Position numbers and translations under genes: made by a program
Origin: Jannaschia pagri
Lineage (GTDB): Bacteria; Pseudomonadota; Alphaproteobacteria; Rhodobacterales; Rhodobacteraceae
Assembly (NCBI RefSeq): GCF_019655435.1
Contig: NZ_BPFH01000011.1
Coordinates: 1 to 50,932 of the forward strand
Length of the DNA stretch: 50,932 nucleotides
Reading direction: 5' to 3'
The notes under the pieces: generated by a model
The model's database searches: none
The model's input: only the letters and a program-made list of their open reading frames with translations
Told to the model about the DNA's origin: nothing
In this document: positions 1 through 9,265 of the stretch, piece after piece
Layout of the letters: every line of letters starts with the position of its first letter
Position numbering within the stretch: position 1 is the first letter of the stretch

Positions 1-504
1 TCGTTTGGAGAACAGGCTAACTTCAAACCGCGGACCTTTCAGGGGAGCAGGTCACTTACATAATTCATCTAATCTATCCCCAGTCATTCCAAAACCAATT
101 TATCGTACAGCCCACGCGATCTATGTCGGCTAAGCGCGCACATACGGTAGATGGAGTCACTATTCTCAAGTGTTGTCATCCAGTTCTACAACTGCGAGAC
201 CGGATGACATGGCGGCTTTTGTCCGCAGGCGAGTAACAGAAGCCTGCGCAAACTTCAGGTTTGGCGGGCTTTAACAGCCTTCAGCAGACTGGGAAGATCA
301 CCCTGCGACGCAACCGGATTTTCCCAAGCCTCGCTAGTGAACGGCACTCTGGAGTTGGCTTTTGGATGGGGTTGCTACGCCCAGCAAATAAATGATGGCG
401 TTCTGCGCCATGCTCGACGTCGATCCGCTCGCCATCTTCGGCTACAAAAGAAACGGTTACTTCAACAACTTTTCCCAGATTAGACGCATGCTTCAGCTCG
501 GACT

Positions 505-750
505 GGAGGCCACGGCGTTCTTAAGCTCCTCTTCCGTCTCTATCGGCCCGGCTTCGACTGGCCTGATGATGATGAGATCACCCACCTCTACGGTCGTCCC
601 TAGCACGGGGAAGAGTTCGACAACTCCCAGCACTGGAAGTCGCGCGACTACGGCCTTGTCCGGGCGGTTTTCCGGAAACCGTTCGATCCCGTCGAACCCC
701 GCGCCATCCATATCGACTACCGCCGCAAGAACTCGCCTGACAAGATGTAG
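505..750 (+). pseudogene. degraded gene fragment, family not recognised
   Basis: One forward frame reads like real protein (…FRLYRPGFDWPDDDEITHLY… then …HWKSRDYGLVRAVFRKPF…) and runs to a TAG at 748-750. It is interrupted by an in-frame TAG at 601-603 and has no good start, so it looks like the 3' end of a decayed gene. I do not recognise the family. The rest of 1-784 shows no convincing gene. Confidence 0.3.
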
Positions 751-784
751 CGCTCATCATAGGACAGCACCTCATAAGCTTGGC

Positions 785-3700
785 CTACACTAAGAAATTG
801 TCCATGTACGCATCGGGAAGACCCGACGTGGCGAGAACGTCTTGAAGATCACTGTCGATATCCTTCGTTTGAGATGGAATTGGAGCTGGTGCATTTATAA
901 GGGTATTCTCGAGCACAGCTTGAGGGGCAAACACGAACGCCTCCCCGCCCGCGTCGTCATCGAGGATCGTCGCCTCGACCAGCGAGATCGCGTCGAGCAC
1001 CGGGCTGGCGCCGTCGCCCACCACCTCCTCGACCGACAGCGTGAAGGTCTCGGAGGCCTCGACAGCCGTGTCCCCCGTCACAACCACCGCGACCGACGCC
1101 GTCTGCTGACCCGCCACAAACCGAACCGTCCCAGACGTCGCCTCGTAGTCGGACCCCGCCTCCGCAGAGCCGTCCACCGTCGCATAGCGCACCTCGAACC
1201 CCGAAGGCGCAGGCCGCGACAGGGACAGCTCGAACACCGCCAGCCGCTCACCCGTGTCCCCCTCCCGCAACACGGGCCGCGACACAAACAGCGCAGGTCC
1301 ATTCGCAGCCCCGTCATTGTCCAGCACCCAGGACGTCGCCCGAACCAACGGCGCACCGCCCGCAAAGGCCCCCCCGCTCACGCTGAACGCCTCCAGAACA
1401 ACCGCCCCGTCGACCTCGTCGACGTTGTCCCCACTCGTCGCCAGCCGCACCGTCTTCGACGTCTCGCCGGCCGCGATGCCCAGAACGGCGCCCGCGGCGC
1501 CCACGGTCAGCGTCTCAGCAACGCCTGCGCCTACCTCCTCGGCAGGAACGATCGTGTCGATCGCTTTGACGACCGCTGCAGCGCCGTTGAGCACTGCGGC
1601 TGCGGACTCGCGCAAGCCCTCTATGGTGTTATCAAGAGCCTTTTCCAGCAGTCGCGTCGTGCGCTCGGAGAAGCCGAGCCAGCGCAGGAAAGCGGCGAAC
1701 TTCCACCCGAGTGTGTTGACCCCTGTGTCGCCTTCGGATCGGAGGATCGTTCCGCCGTCTCCGTCGTCCACCACGATAGCGGTGCCGGTTTGGATCCAGA
1801 CGCCGGCGTCGTGGTCGAAGCTGAGGATGGGGCGTTCGGCGCCCAGCTCCAGCTGGTCGATGTTGGGGAACTCGATCTGGGCGTTGCCGTCGACGTTGGT
1901 GGCGTCTTCGGCCTTGACCGTGAAGACCACTGTCGGGTCGAAGCCGGGCGGCAGGGGCGCGGGGATGCGGTCGGGCTCGAAGGCCATGACCTGGACCTGA
2001 TCCACCAGGCTGCCGTCGTCGCGGGTCAGGCTGTCGGCGGGGATGATGACCTTCAGTTGCTCCCAATGGGCGGGGTCGATGCCGGGGAAGATCTCCGTCA
2101 GGTTGGCCAACCCGTTCTCGCCGATCCCGGCCTCGGTCGTCTCGCCGGGGGTCAACTCCGTCACATCCGCCTCGGCCAGGGCCGCGAAGTAGATGTTAAA
2201 CGCCTTGTCCCCAGAGCGCAGACCAATGGTCTGACCCGCCACCGTCTCGACCGGTTTGTCGATGGTGCCGTAATCGAACTCCGGCCGGTTGGTGACGTTG
2301 GAGGCGTCGAATTGCAGATAGGCCAGCGGGATCGGCAGGTCTTCCAGCAGGAACCGCCCCGCCGCATCCGTGGTCGCCGTCACACCAGGCAGGCCGATCA
2401 CCGAGACGACGACCCCCTCCAGCGGGATGTCGAGACCGTCCTCATCGCGGTAGTTGGCATCAAAGATGAAGCCCTCCACATTGGTCCCCGGCACCTGCGT
2501 CAGCGAGACCGTCTGGAAGCTGGCGGGCGGGGGCACCTGCACCGGTGCGCCATCGGCATCGCGGAGGCTGTCGTCGAAAGCCACGCGCACTTCGGTGCCC
2601 GCGGGCAGTAGGTCCTCGGGGAAAAACGTCAGCAGCTTGCCATCGGAGGACAGGTCATAGCGACCGGCCAGGGCCTCCCCCAAGGCGGTGATCTGCACGC
2701 TGCCCGCATCCAAGGTCGCCTCGTCCATGGGCGCGCTGAAGGCGACGGTGATCTTGCCGTCCAGGTTGGCCCGCTGCGCCCCATCGGCGGGGCGGATCTC
2801 GGTCACGCGGGTGGCCGCGTTGATCGTCACGTCGCCGCCGATTTGGCTGGTGTTCCCCGCCACATCCGCGACCGTGCCGGTGACGGCGAAGACCCCGCCC
2901 TCCAACGCCGAGGCGAGGTTGAGCCGCACCTCAGACGGGCTCAGCCGGTCGACCGAGGTGACCGTGACCGGACCATCCGCCCCCGTGACGGCAAACGCCT
3001 CCGGCAGCGGCGTGTCACCCGAGAGCGGCTCATCGAAGCGAAGGCGCAGGGACGAGACCACCTCGTCGAGTGTCACATCCAGGCCCGAGGCGAGGCCCGG
3101 CCCCGTGGCGTCGATGGTCAGGGGCAGGTCGGCCACGACCGATTTCCCCTCCACGTCGGTGACGCGGAACTCGGCGGCAAAGCTCCCTTCGCCCAGGCTG
3201 CGCGCCACCAGCGCCTCAGAAATGGCGAAGCTGTTGTCGGGGCGCAGGAACTGCGTGATGTCGATCCAGGGACCCCCATCCACGCGCACCTCCAGCCGGT
3301 CCAGCCCCACGTCGTCGGAGACCGTGCCCGTGATCCCGGTGGCCGTTGTCACGCCATCCGTGGCGCTGTCGCCGGTGTCGTCGGCTAGGGCAACCGCGAT
3401 CTCTGGCGCGTCGCCGCCCAGGATGGCGTCCTGGGGGCTCAACTGGCCGATCCGCGTGATGCCCTCAAACACCAGCCGATGCCCGCCGCCGAAATCCAGC
3501 GCGATATTGCCGTCAACGGTCGTCAGGCGTCCGGCCAGATCGCCCAAGCTGGCAACACCCGGCAGGCCCACGAATTGCACCTTGTCCACGCCGGACGTGA
3601 ACCCCCGGATCACATCCGTGGCCCCCGGCCCGCTCAGATCGGCGCCATTTATGCGGAACACATCCGCGCCCGCGCCGCCCTCCATGGTGTCGGCGCCCGC

Positions 3701-4378
3701 GCCCCCGATGATCGTGTCATCCCCGGCCCCGGCCTGCACGACGTCATCGCCCGCGCCCGCGTCGATCCGGTCATCCGTCGTACCGTTGGACGAATACCGA
3801 TCATCGGCCTCAGTCAGGTGCAGCGGCGTCAGGCCATCGGTGTCAACGTCGCGCCCCTGATCCACCGCCAGCACATCCGCCAGGGACACCCCGGACAGGG
3901 AGCTGATCCCCGCCAACACAACGGCCTGTCCGTCGGCAAACGTCACCCGCAGGTCGCCGTCCACCCGGTCCACCGAGATGTCAGAGGGGCCCAACCGGCC
4001 ATAGCCCGCCAGTTCGATCTGGTCCTCGCCCGCGATGTAATCGGCGATGACCTTGGTCCCGGATTGACCCGCCGTGATGGCGAAGCGGTCGCGCCCTGCC
4101 CCGCCCACCAGCGTGTCGGACCCCGCGCCCCCGATCAGCGTGTCGTCCCCGCCCTGCCCGTCCAGCAGGTCATCGCCTGCATCCCCATCGAGCAGGTCGC
4201 CCCCGTCACCGCCGCGCAGGGTGTCGTTGCCGCCCCCTGCGGCCACCACGTTGGGACCTGCATCCGCCGTCGCAAAGTCCTCAGTCGCCCCGCTCAGCAC
4301 CACTTCGGAGCCATCGCCAAGCGTCGATGCCGCTTTGCCGGTCCCGTCCACACCCACTGAATTGCGCTGCTCCGCCAT
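785..4378 (-). CDS. large RTX/Ig-like repeat protein with Calx-beta domain, probably secreted
   Basis: A 1197-aa protein. Two blocks of RTX calcium-binding nonapeptides of GGxGxDxLxG type lie near the N-terminus (about residues 45-100 and 200-243). They are followed by Ig-like modules (about 325-520), a bacterial Ig-like Big_5 module (about 525-625), a carboxypeptidase-regulatory-like fold (about 630-690; GVVVSVIGLPGVTATTDAAG) and a Calx-beta domain near 1050-1145 (DGSAEAGSDYEATSGTVRF). There is no Sec signal peptide. The short acidic/hydrophobic C-terminus (YMDNFLV) resembles the tails of the other RTX proteins here and fits type I secretion. The likely role is an extracellular calcium-stabilised adhesin or matrix protein; that is inference. 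RTX repeats at the N-terminus rather than the C-terminus are unusual. No type I secretion genes lie nearby. Confidence 0.85.
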   Translation of the reverse strand: MAEQRNSVGVDGTGKAASTLGDGSEVVLSGATEDFATADAGPNVVAAGGGNDTLRGGDGGDLLDGDAGDDLLDGQGGDDTLIGGAGSDTLVGGAGRDRFAITAGQSGTKVIADYIAGEDQIELAGYGRLGPSDISVDRVDGDLRVTFADGQAVVLAGISSLSGVSLADVLAVDQGRDVDTDGLTPLHLTEADDRYSSNGTTDDRIDAGAGDDVVQAGAGDDTIIGGAGADTMEGGAGADVFRINGADLSGPGATDVIRGFTSGVDKVQFVGLPGVASLGDLAGRLTTVDGNIALDFGGGHRLVFEGITRIGQLSPQDAILGGDAPEIAVALADDTGDSATDGVTTATGITGTVSDDVGLDRLEVRVDGGPWIDITQFLRPDNSFAISEALVARSLGEGSFAAEFRVTDVEGKSVVADLPLTIDATGPGLASGLDVTLDEVVSSLRLRFDEPLSGDTPLPEAFAVTGADGPVTVTSVDRLSPSEVRLNLASALEGGVFAVTGTVADVAGNTSQIGGDVTINAATRVTEIRPADGAQRANLDGKITVAFSAPMDEATLDAGSVQITALGEALAGRYDLSSDGKLLTFFPEDLLPAGTEVRVAFDDSLRDADGAPVQVPPPASFQTVSLTQVPGTNVEGFIFDANYRDEDGLDIPLEGVVVSVIGLPGVTATTDAAGRFLLEDLPIPLAYLQFDASNVTNRPEFDYGTIDKPVETVAGQTIGLRSGDKAFNIYFAALAEADVTELTPGETTEAGIGENGLANLTEIFPGIDPAHWEQLKVIIPADSLTRDDGSLVDQVQVMAFEPDRIPAPLPPGFDPTVVFTVKAEDATNVDGNAQIEFPNIDQLELGAERPILSFDHDAGVWIQTGTAIVVDDGDGGTILRSEGDTGVNTLGWKFAAFLRWLGFSERTTRLLEKALDNTIEGLRESAAAVLNGAAAVVKAIDTIVPAEEVGAGVAETLTVGAAGAVLGIAAGETSKTVRLATSGDNVDEVDGAVVLEAFSVSGGAFAGGAPLVRATSWVLDNDGAANGPALFVSRPVLREGDTGERLAVFELSLSRPAPSGFEVRYATVDGSAEAGSDYEATSGTVRFVAGQQTASVAVVVTGDTAVEASETFTLSVEEVVGDGASPVLDAISLVEATILDDDAGGEAFVFAPQAVLENTLINAPAPIPSQTKDIDSDLQDVLATSGLPDAYMDNFLV

Positions 4379-4658
4379 GGCCGCACCCCCTCGTCACACT
4401 CGCCACCACAGGATCGCGTCGCTGGCGCCAAATCCGCCAACCCACATCCTGCCTTAAATCTTCAATGCGCCGGTCCGCGCACTCTCTCCCAAGCCCAGAC
4501 GACGCCCAAGCTTCGATCTGCACGGCCATGCTCAATGAGCCCCAGAGTCGCATGTCCCATTCGGATGCCGTCCAACACGACCTTATCCCGAGGGCGAAAT
4601 AAGCCCCCATTTGCCCCTATCGCCCCCGACACAAAGGAGCGGGCCCTGAAATCCGCCC

Positions 4659-4911
4659 TCAACTCCACTCCGCATTCCGCGACAAGTCACCACTTGAAAT
4701 TAAAGAAGTTTTGAGGCAGCGCAGCGAGATAAGTGACGCTCTCAAGCAATTAGATCGCGGCTTCTTCTCGCAATGCGCCGAGAAAGACCGTCGCGAAGAC
4801 CGCCCTGTTGCGCCGCTCCAGCAGTGTTCTGCGCGGCATGGCTGCGAGCATCCCCTCGGCCTCCTGGATCTGCGGATAGTTCCGGCGCAGGCTGAGCAGC
4901 GCTTCGCCATA
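4659..4911 (-). pseudogene. tyrosine recombinase (phage-type integrase) fragment
   Basis: The reverse frame contains NYPQIQEAEGMLAAMPRRTL followed by LLERRNRAVFATVFLGALRE, which is typical of the start of the catalytic domain of tyrosine recombinases (the region around the first catalytic Arg). A stop follows almost at once. The reading resumes in another frame with SLISLRCLK, matching the usual 'LRIKHVD' continuation. No catalytic C-terminal part (HxxR, Tyr) is present. It is therefore a frameshifted, truncated remnant, probably of a mobile element that once brought in neighbouring sequence. Confidence 0.55.
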
Positions 4912-5417
4912 ATCGACGCGAGAGGTGCAGGTAGTCCGGAAGATCCTTGGGCAGTGTCTCGAACGTCCTCTGCTTGAGACGCCATTCGAGGACTTCGCGA
5001 ACGTTTCAGAGCCCATGAGCAATGGTCGACTTGGCCTTGGGGGCCTCGGATATCGTCGACACGGCATCCCGACAGTGATCGGGAGACGCACTGACGTCCC
5101 CTTGAGCGAAGCGGACCTTTAATCGAAAGATCCCCAAGGGCACAGGAGGTCTGGGCGATGATGCTGGTGGCGTGGTGGGCTTCCAGGCCACGGATTCGAG
5201 GGCATAGATCGAAGCGACGGTCGTGATCCCGTGTTGGCGGCCCTTTGGGACAGACAGCCGATTGTAGGCGAGCAACGCTTGGTGAAAGGGGCATAACGGT
5301 CGTGGAGGATGAAGGGCCGAACAAGGGCGCCGCTCTCATCGTCAGCATCTTCTTTCAGTCGGATCTTGTAGATGGCGCCAGACATGAAACGCCAACGCTG
5401 ATCCCCGAGACACTGGC

Positions 5418-5567
5418 CTAGGAGCCATGCATCGCCTGGCGAATGCGATCATCAAGGAGGACGTGTCCATGGTCATCCCGTGGGGCATCGGCTTTCGCCG
5501 CCGTGGCCATGTCAATGCAGAGCGCAATGAGGACGCACGGGGCAAGCGCCTTCGCACCAGACGGCAT
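5418..5567 (-). pseudogene. short ORF with signal-peptide-like N-terminus, possibly frameshifted
   Basis: This reads as 49 aa: a hydrophobic leader (ALAPCVLIALCIDMATAAKA) resembling a Sec signal peptide, then an acidic stretch (APRDDHGHVLLDDRIRQAM) and a TAG. After the stop a different frame carries protein-like sequence (LGQCLGDQRWRFMSGAIYKI) down to about 5240. It could be a small secreted (PepSY-like) protein broken by a frameshift. That assignment is a guess. Homology was not testable. Confidence 0.25.
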
Positions 5568-5644
5568 CTTGGCACTTCACCATCCGCGCGCCAATAGAAT
5601 GTGCAACCCTCTGGGGACTGTTGAAGAGATAGCTTGGGAAGCGC

Positions 5645-5773
5645 TCAGATTTGGATCGGCCCCAGATAATGGCCTCTGACGGTGACCATGAACTGCCCAT
5701 GCAGAGGGCGGTTCTCACATCGAATGGCCACATCAACAGCGGGCGGAACCTGCCGGGAGATAGCCTCCAACAT
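5645..5773 (-). CDS. small 42-aa ORF downstream of the terminase small subunit
   Basis: Below the usual ORF size cut-off. It begins ATG TTG GAG GCT and encodes MLEAISRQVPPAVDVAIRCE…, ending HGQFMVTVRGHYLGPIQI. The reading frame stays protein-like upstream of this ATG (QTEPYHEVDAT), so it may be the 3' part of a longer gene translationally coupled to, and overlapping the stop of, the terminase gene. Family unknown. A phage terminase large subunit would normally sit here, but this is not one. Confidence 0.3.
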   Translation of the reverse strand: MLEAISRQVPPAVDVAIRCENRPLHGQFMVTVRGHYLGPIQI

Positions 5774-5813
5774 GGTCGCATCAACCTCATGATACGGCTC
5801 GGTTTGGCGCGTG

Positions 5814-6407
5814 CTACCCTCCTTTAATGGCCTGCCTCTCAGACACCGGTTGGTTAGAAGGAAGAGGGTGGGTCATACCCTCCATGACGCTCTGAGTGAA
5901 GGCGGCCAACTCGTCCCCACCCTTGGTGAACAGGCCGATATGCTCGCCAAGCTTGATGAGGGCGCGAAACTTGTCGCCGTTCAGCTTGATGCGCGACTTG
6001 GTAACTTTCGACACGACCTTACGGTTATCGCCATCACCGCTGTAGGTCGCGTCCACTTCTGTTTTGAACTGTGTGACGGCAATCAACGCTTCTTGGGGGG
6101 CACGATCTAAGGTGATCCGACGGTTGCCGTTTTCGTCTGTCTCAACGAAGTCGGCCATTGATGAGAAGGCGATAGCGGCCAGGTGCTGGACGACGCGAAC
6201 GTTATCTATGTCCACCTTGGCGTTGCGGGCGGCTATAAGCTCGACAATTCGATCATCGACACACTTCAAAGTACGCAGGCGGCTGGCAGCCGAGCGATCA
6301 CCTTTCCTTGGCCTATCAGCCCGCCCTTTGGCGCGGGCATAGGCTTTGGTCGCGTTTAGGTCTGTCAGGTACTCATGACAGAACCGCTCTTCGAAGTCTG
6401 AAAGCAT
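5814..6407 (-). CDS. phage terminase small subunit-like protein (orphan)
   Basis: A 197-aa protein beginning MLSDFEERFCHEYLTDLNAT. The pattern 'xF…F…EYLxDLNATKAYxRA' is the DNA-binding N-terminus of Terminase_2-type small subunits, which recognise phage DNA for packaging. I chose the ATG at 6407 because GGAGG lies 4 nt upstream; an in-frame ATG 21 nt earlier lacks such a site. No terminase large subunit, portal or capsid gene follows, only broken ORFs. This is probably a prophage relic or a gene captured alone. An inverted-repeat-rich upstream region may regulate it. Confidence 0.6.
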   Translation of the reverse strand: MLSDFEERFCHEYLTDLNATKAYARAKGRADRPRKGDRSAASRLRTLKCVDDRIVELIAARNAKVDIDNVRVVQHLAAIAFSSMADFVETDENGNRRITLDRAPQEALIAVTQFKTEVDATYSGDGDNRKVVSKVTKSRIKLNGDKFRALIKLGEHIGLFTKGGDELAAFTQSVMEGMTHPLPSNQPVSERQAIKGG

Positions 6408-6460
6408 GATACCTCCATTGCGTTGCACTGTTGCAGTCTCTCCTTAGGAACAAGATCTAA

Positions 6461-6504
6461 GTTCCCAATTAGGAATTCCTACCTTAAAATACCTATATGG
6501 GAAC
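6461..6504. promoter_or_regulatory. nested inverted repeats upstream of the terminase-like gene
   Basis: A perfect 12-bp palindrome TAGGAATTCCTA (6470-6481) lies inside a wider inverted pair, GTTCCC (6461-6466) and GGGAAC (6499-6504), in locally AT-rich sequence. The position upstream of the terminase-like gene (start 6407, minus strand) suggests an operator. No regulator is assigned. Confidence 0.35.
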
Positions 6505-6917
6505 TTCATTCTAAAGTAAAGCCGCTGTTCTCGAGCAGGAAATGGTCGAAGGACTGGACTCTGCCGTGGCAGCAAGCGCCAATAAATGGCTGATTAGCGG
6601 CCGGTCGAACCGGTGCTTTTGGGACCGACCGAGCAGCGGACCACGCTTTTTCGTATTCCCGATCGCCTTCCAGACAGCCGTGCGGGAGGGAGCGCCCACC
6701 TGAACGCAGGTCTCTACAGGAGCCATGCCAGGTCGGGGGATGGCGTATCACTGAAGGCTACGGCGCGTAGATCGGCCACGAGCGATCCCGTGTGTGCGCA
6801 TGCGACGCAGAGCGGAATTTCGAGCCATGAACCCTCGCACGGGTTTCATTCAAGGGTTCTTTTTTGAAGCGATGTACGAAGATGATAGCCGTCCTGTCTA
6901 AGACGAGCAGTATGTCA
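6505..6917. other. stretch without a supportable gene
   Basis: Short overlapping frames exist on both strands, but none has recognisable domains, a good ribosome-binding site or consistent codon use. I see nothing I can name here. Confidence 0.4.
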
Positions 6918-6946
6918 CGAAAGTCGTATTTTTTACGACATTTTCG
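6918..6946. terminator. hairpin downstream of the 6958-7203 ORF
   Basis: CGAAA-GTCGTA-ttttt-TACGAC-a-TTTTCG forms a stem with a perfect 6-bp core extended by five more pairs across a small bulge. It lies 11 bp past the stop of the minus-strand ORF. No clear U-tract follows on that strand, so terminator function is tentative. Confidence 0.35.
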
Positions 6947-6957
6947 TAGGATACGCA

Positions 6958-7203
6958 TCACGTTACTACGTTGAACGAGACCGCTTCCCGCGCCCCGTTC
7001 TTGTCTTTCTTATTCAGCACTAACAATTCGTTGTTCCAGTCGGCATCCACGAACTTTTTGTAGAAAGTGTGGCCGCTTGTCGTGAATGTTTTCACCGTGA
7101 TCTTCTCGCTCTCTGCGTTGGGCCAACCTTGAAGGCTACTGACAGATGTCCTTGTTTCATTTGACAGTACTGCTTTGAACGTAAAGGTCCGATGCCCCAG
7201 CAT
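6958..7203 (-). CDS. hypothetical protein, 81 aa, perhaps N-terminally truncated
   Basis: The sequence from MLGHRTFTFKAVLSNETRTS to the C-terminus (ARE AVSFNVVT) has a credible protein composition and is followed by a hairpin. The same open frame continues about 23 codons upstream (…FRDAHNRPEKAAE) with no start codon before a TGA. The ATG at 7203 may therefore be internal and the gene truncated. The family is not recognised and there is no signal peptide or membrane segment. Confidence 0.35.
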   Translation of the reverse strand: MLGHRTFTFKAVLSNETRTSVSSLQGWPNAESEKITVKTFTTSGHTFYKKFVDADWNNELLVLNKKDKNGAREAVSFNVVT

Positions 7204-7349
7204 CTCGGCGGCCTTCTCGGGCCTGTTATGCGCATCTCTGAACGAGCGCGGGGTGATAACCTGTTGTCAACAAAACGACCATGATGCTCAGTAGCAAGGG
7301 CTGGCATGTTTTTGTGAAGGCCCCCTTGTATAGCACGGTGGGAATTTAC

Positions 7350-7369
7350 CTGTCAGGCAAAGCTGACAG
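7350..7369. promoter_or_regulatory. inverted repeat, candidate operator of the XRE regulator
   Basis: CTGTCAGGCAAAGCTGACAG is a perfect 6-bp inverted repeat with an 8-bp spacer, ending 42 bp before the start of the HTH regulator at 7412. Size and position suit autoregulation by a Cro/CI-like dimer. This is inference. Confidence 0.45.
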
Positions 7370-7411
7370 TTACGAACAACTTTGCCTTGTGAAAGTAGAA
7401 AGAGAGGTCGG

Positions 7412-7762
7412 ATGGGTGACAGTGCAAACGAGGTGTTCCGGCAGGCGGTTCGCGAGGCTCTGAAGCGACGTGGGCAGTCTGTTAGCATGATGATCGACGC
7501 GGGCGCCGTCAGTCGAAGTGTCGGCTACAAGTTCTTCAGCGGTGACATGGAGAACATCCGGTTGGTAGATGCCGTGGGTGTGGCGCGATACCTGGATCTG
7601 TCTCTGGACGATCTTCTGTCGATTGATGGGGTCGAGGGCGGGGATGACCTGGTGTCGGACCTTCTGGCCATTCAGAAACTCGTCATGAGCCTTACCCCTC
7701 CCGAACGGGGAGCCCTGCGATGTTCTCTAGAAGCGCTGTCCGCTCGTCAGGATCGAGCGTAG
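7412..7762 (+). CDS. XRE/Cro-type helix-turn-helix regulator
   Basis: A 116-aa protein, MGDSANEVFRQAVREALKRR…. Residues about 8-65 match a lambda-repressor-like HTH: QSVSMMIDAGAVSRSVGYKF, then NIRLVDAVGVARYLDLSLDD, the usual 'one more helix plus LxVSLDDLL' ending. I chose the ATG at 7412, preceded by an AGAGAGG-like site, over an upstream TTG at 7382. The acidic C-terminal half may be a dimerisation or effector part. An inverted repeat lies just upstream. Its 3' end overlaps a small convergent ORF by 71 bp. It is probably a phage- or plasmid-type repressor; the target is unknown. Confidence 0.65.
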   Translation: MGDSANEVFRQAVREALKRRGQSVSMMIDAGAVSRSVGYKFFSGDMENIRLVDAVGVARYLDLSLDDLLSIDGVEGGDDLVSDLLAIQKLVMSLTPPERGALRCSLEALSARQDRA

Positions 7763-7868
7763 AGACGGCTTTTTCTCGCAGGTCGTCGTCCAACGCCACA
7801 ATTCTGAACGTCAGGTCAAACCCATCATTGTTTAGCGGTGAGCGCTGGACCTTGAACTTCCCTTGCAT
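7692..7868 (-). CDS. small 58-aa ORF convergent with the XRE gene
   Basis: Encodes MQGKFKVQRSPLNNDGFDLT… through FRIVALDDDLREKAVSTLDP to GLPVREG. The composition is protein-like and a weak AGAGGG site lies upstream. The gene falls under usual length cut-offs. It overlaps the 3' end of the XRE regulator tail-to-tail by 71 bp, so the two may affect each other by antisense transcription. Function unknown. Confidence 0.4.
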   Translation of the reverse strand: MQGKFKVQRSPLNNDGFDLTFRIVALDDDLREKAVSTLDPDERTALLENIAGLPVREG

Positions 7869-8299
7869 ATCCAGATCCCTCTGATCCTACCCGCTTAGCG
7901 TGTGGAGGTAGGTAATTCTTGTGTTTTTCTGCGGGAGGCCGCGCGGTGCCAGTTTTGCCGTGCGCGTTCTTTTCTTCTTTTCTAATTCTTCGGAAGTAAG
8001 GCGCTGTTTCTAAACGGTAATAGTCTTCTAACCATCACACTTTTCCCCCTCACCATTTTTGGCCAAATTTGCAATTCACAGGGTTATCCATAGGTTATCC
8101 AAATATGCCCTAGTTGATTTGTTGACGTTTGACTTGTTTATCCGGTAGCTTCCGTCGGCGGCATCTATCACATTTTGCCCCTCCAGTTACCAAATCGGGT
8201 ACCAGGTCCGAACCGCTGTTTGGAACGGCCTCGCACGCACGCAAAGCTAGATCGGGCGCCGTAGCGAGCTTGTGGACCGCCCGATTGCGGTACGCGCAG
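7869..8299. other. AT-rich stretch with two DnaA-box-like repeats
   Basis: No gene was found. The sequence is markedly more AT-rich than its surroundings up to about 8110. GGTTATCCA occurs twice, at 8082-8090 and 8093-8101, 11 bp apart, resembling imperfect DnaA boxes (TTATCCACA). Both are 1-2 mismatches from consensus, so a relic origin is only a possibility. Confidence 0.3.
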
Positions 8300-8930
8300 C
8301 GGCTAGAGGGCAAAGTGTGCGATATCCGCGTTGAGGGCCGCGTGAGCCCGCCGGTGGTTGTAGAAGTCGAACCAGATCGCCGTCCGGCGCGAGCCTCGGA
8401 CCCGGTCTCTCAGGCGTGCCGGTAGGCGCATTCATTGGTCACAGACCGCTAGAGCCGCTCGATGAAGATGTTGTCCGCTGCCCAGCAGGGCATTGCTGCA
8501 AGCAATGGCCCGCAGCAAAAGGAAGCGCTTCTTGCCGTCCATCCATTGCCCAGCTGGCGATCTGCTAGGCAACTCTGCCGGTAGGAAAGATGCGGATGCC
8601 TGCCTTTCGAGGCAACTTCGCCCAGGGGAACGCCGAGACCTGCGGCCCTTGGTTGCTTTCTTGGCAGAGCATCGCGCAGCAATATCCCGCGATGGCGTGT
8701 TCATAATACCGGCTCTCAAAGGCGCAATAGCCAAGTCAAGCGCGTCGGAGCAGAACTCCGCCTTTAGCGTGTTTCACAGCCGCAAGGACAGCACGCATCA
8801 GCTATATCAGTCCACACCTGGCGGGAATTCGTCTGTAACGATGCCCTGTCATACGGTGGATCGCAATGGAGTAGAAGAAGCCCTGCCACATGGGGCCGTA
8901 GGTGATGTCGGACCACCAGGGCCTGGTTCG
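8300..8930 (-). pseudogene. degenerate IS3-family transposase (OrfB) remnant
   Basis: Reverse frames give, in order, WWSDITYGPMWQGFF (the DDE core 'WVTDITYIPT' motif), MDGKK, ADNIFIERL, then a TAG at 8449-8451, RSVTNECAYRHA and WFDFYNHRRAHAALN (the C-terminal 'FYNxRRPHxAL' motif). This order is diagnostic of IS3-type integrase-core transposases. Frameshifts, the stop and non-matching inserted sequence between about 8500 and 8850 show it is dead. Terminal inverted repeats were not found. Confidence 0.6.
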
Positions 8931-9265
8931 GGCCGGTCAATCGTCAGCTCGCAGAGCAATTTGGGGAACGGTCGGCTGCCATTCGTCGAGCGATTTGTAT
9001 TCTGCTTCCAGTAGATCGGGATGAGGCCCACAGAGGTCTTTCGAGAAGAGATGACGGACGAAATGCTCCAACGTCCCCCCTCTAAACGCCAATTCGAGCC
9101 GCAGATCAGGTAACGCTCACACGCGGTGCGCGGAGGCCCGCAGGACGAACACCGCGAAGGGCGGGCCGAGCGGGCCCAACGCCCAGAGACCGTTCCCAGC
9201 ACGCCCTCCGAATGGTATTATAGAGCCCGACCTGCACTGACCGCCTCTTCCATTCGATACCGCAG

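Noticed and set aside
842-2611. 589-codon open frame on the plus strand
   Set aside because: It lies fully antisense to the RTX/Ig-like gene at 785-4378. It is an artefact of GC-rich codon use, rich in Arg/His/Gly with no motif. The same holds for the long antisense frames at 2688-3860, 15185-16450 and 39251-40573.
8082-8101. Two GGTTATCCA repeats as a second replication origin
   Set aside because: Both deviate from the DnaA box, no initiator gene or iterons lie nearby, and a full origin exists at 19.9-20.3 kb. Kept only as a note.
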